This document shows, piece after piece, positions 29,457 through 29,878 of a stretch of DNA of 29,878 nucleotides. The number at the start of each line of letters is the position of its first letter. Positions within the stretch are counted from its first letter, which is position 1. The notes under the pieces are model-generated. The model searched no databases. It was not told the origin of the DNA and was given only the letters and a program-made list of their open reading frames with translations. The DNA lies in the IMG/VR virus record IMGVR_UViG_3300020215_000116, positions 1 to 29,878 of that record; one strand, given 5' to 3'. The position numbers were made by a program, and so were the translations under genes. This stretch comes from a virus.

Positions 29457-29878
29457 CAGCCTGCCTGGCGTTTTCCAATCGCAGCAAGTTTCGCCTTACG
29501 TCCCGGCGGCATGATCACCAGAATCTCGCCTAGCCATACGATCCGCACGTTCTCGATCGGATCTGCGTTGAAGCTCTCGAGCGTGTAGACGCCGCGCTTT
29601 GAGCCCGTCCGAAGCTTCTTGAGATAACGCGCGCCAGTGTTTGTCCTCACAGCGACCTCGGAGCCGATGAACGCTTCCGGATCGCGCGTCGTGTTCGAGC
29701 AGACGATCAGCGTGCCAGGGTCGTAGCGCGGCGACATGCTGTTGCCCTGCACCTCGAAGGCGATTGCGTCGACGCCGAGCGGAATCGGTAACTCGACTTC
29801 GTCCAATCCTTCTTCTGGCACCTGCTCCATGTCGGGGCTGATCTCGGCGCCAGCACCGATTCGGCCCATGATGCGGAC
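29456..29878 (-). CDS. S24/LexA-like phage repressor (5' end outside window)
   Basis: The C-terminal 140 residues of a CI-like repressor. In the part seen, residues 5-13 'GRIGAGAEI' contain the Ala-Gly type cleavage site. Catalytic Ser47 lies in 'GNSMSPRYDPG' and the catalytic Lys is Lys87 or Lys88 in 'YLKKL'. These identify the S24 autopeptidase domain. The frame is open to the right edge, so the N-terminal helix-turn-helix lies outside; the ATG at 29869 is internal. RecA-stimulated self-cleavage would induce the prophage. Confidence 0.88.
   Translation of the reverse strand, partial: VRIMGRIGAGAEISPDMEQVPEEGLDEVELPIPLGVDAIAFEVQGNSMSPRYDPGTLIVCSNTTRDPEAFIGSEVAVRTNTGARYLKKLRTGSKRGVYTLESFNADPIENVRIVWLGEILVIMPPGRKAKLAAIGKRQAG

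Noticed and set aside
1-29878. tRNA or rRNA genes
   Set aside because: No cloverleaf with a GGTTCGAATCC-like arm or rRNA-like stretch was recognised; a short tRNA-derived att core could be missed by eye.

Overview
The window is about 30 kb of a temperate, tailed (siphovirus-type) phage or prophage of an alphaproteobacterium. A Hyphomicrobiales (Rhizobiales) host, perhaps Bradyrhizobium-like, fits best. The reasons are the moderately high GC content, the small LigD-type ATP ligase, the 3TM gene-transfer-agent-type holin and several small proteins of a kind common in rhizobial prophages. This assignment is from memory of protein families; no database search was run.

Layout. Positions 1-14199 (+ strand) are a late structural operon. 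In order it holds the HK97-type major capsid protein (5' end outside the window), small head proteins, a head-tail connector, a head-closure protein, an HK97-gp10 protein, a DUF3168 tail terminator, the tail tube, a tail assembly chaperone with a candidate -1 ribosomal frameshift at a run of seven A, the tape measure, a distal tail protein with a fibre-like domain, a hub protein, a DUF6950/NlpC-like protein, a lambda-J-like tip protein and a beta-helix tail spike. Positions 14382-16976 hold a lysis module between two strong terminators: endolysin with C-terminal membrane segment, 3TM holin, a membrane/coiled-coil protein, a secreted Cys/His hydrolase-like protein and a 48-residue membrane protein.

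From 16978 onward almost everything is on the - strand. First comes a hicAB toxin-antitoxin pair with a readable promoter and operator. Next is a stretch of short cargo genes (an OB-less ATP ligase and small Cys-rich proteins). This stretch is punctuated by four copies of an exactly 60-bp repeat in strictly alternating orientation (18566-19656), which is the most unusual feature of the window. After more small overlapping genes there is a tyrosine integrase with an excisionase-like gene. Four GGTTAGCCA direct repeats lie at the 3' side of int, so this is probably attP. Positions 22803-28370 are a long, tightly overlapping early operon of small proteins, including zinc-ribbon, HNH-like, ASCH-like and membrane proteins. 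A + strand lipoprotein with a PEGA-like domain (28473-28946) interrupts it. The window ends with a membrane-anchored protein and an S24/LexA-like repressor that runs off the right edge.

How it works together. The S24 repressor and integrase/excisionase indicate lysogeny. The late operon builds head and tail, and the lysis module releases particles. hicAB and the lipoprotein are plausible lysogen-expressed cargo. Phage genes lie on both sides of the integrase and the putative attP appears unsplit, so the sequence looks like a circular or virion form of the phage genome rather than one linearised at att in a chromosome. No tRNA, rRNA, CRISPR array or complete insertion sequence was seen.
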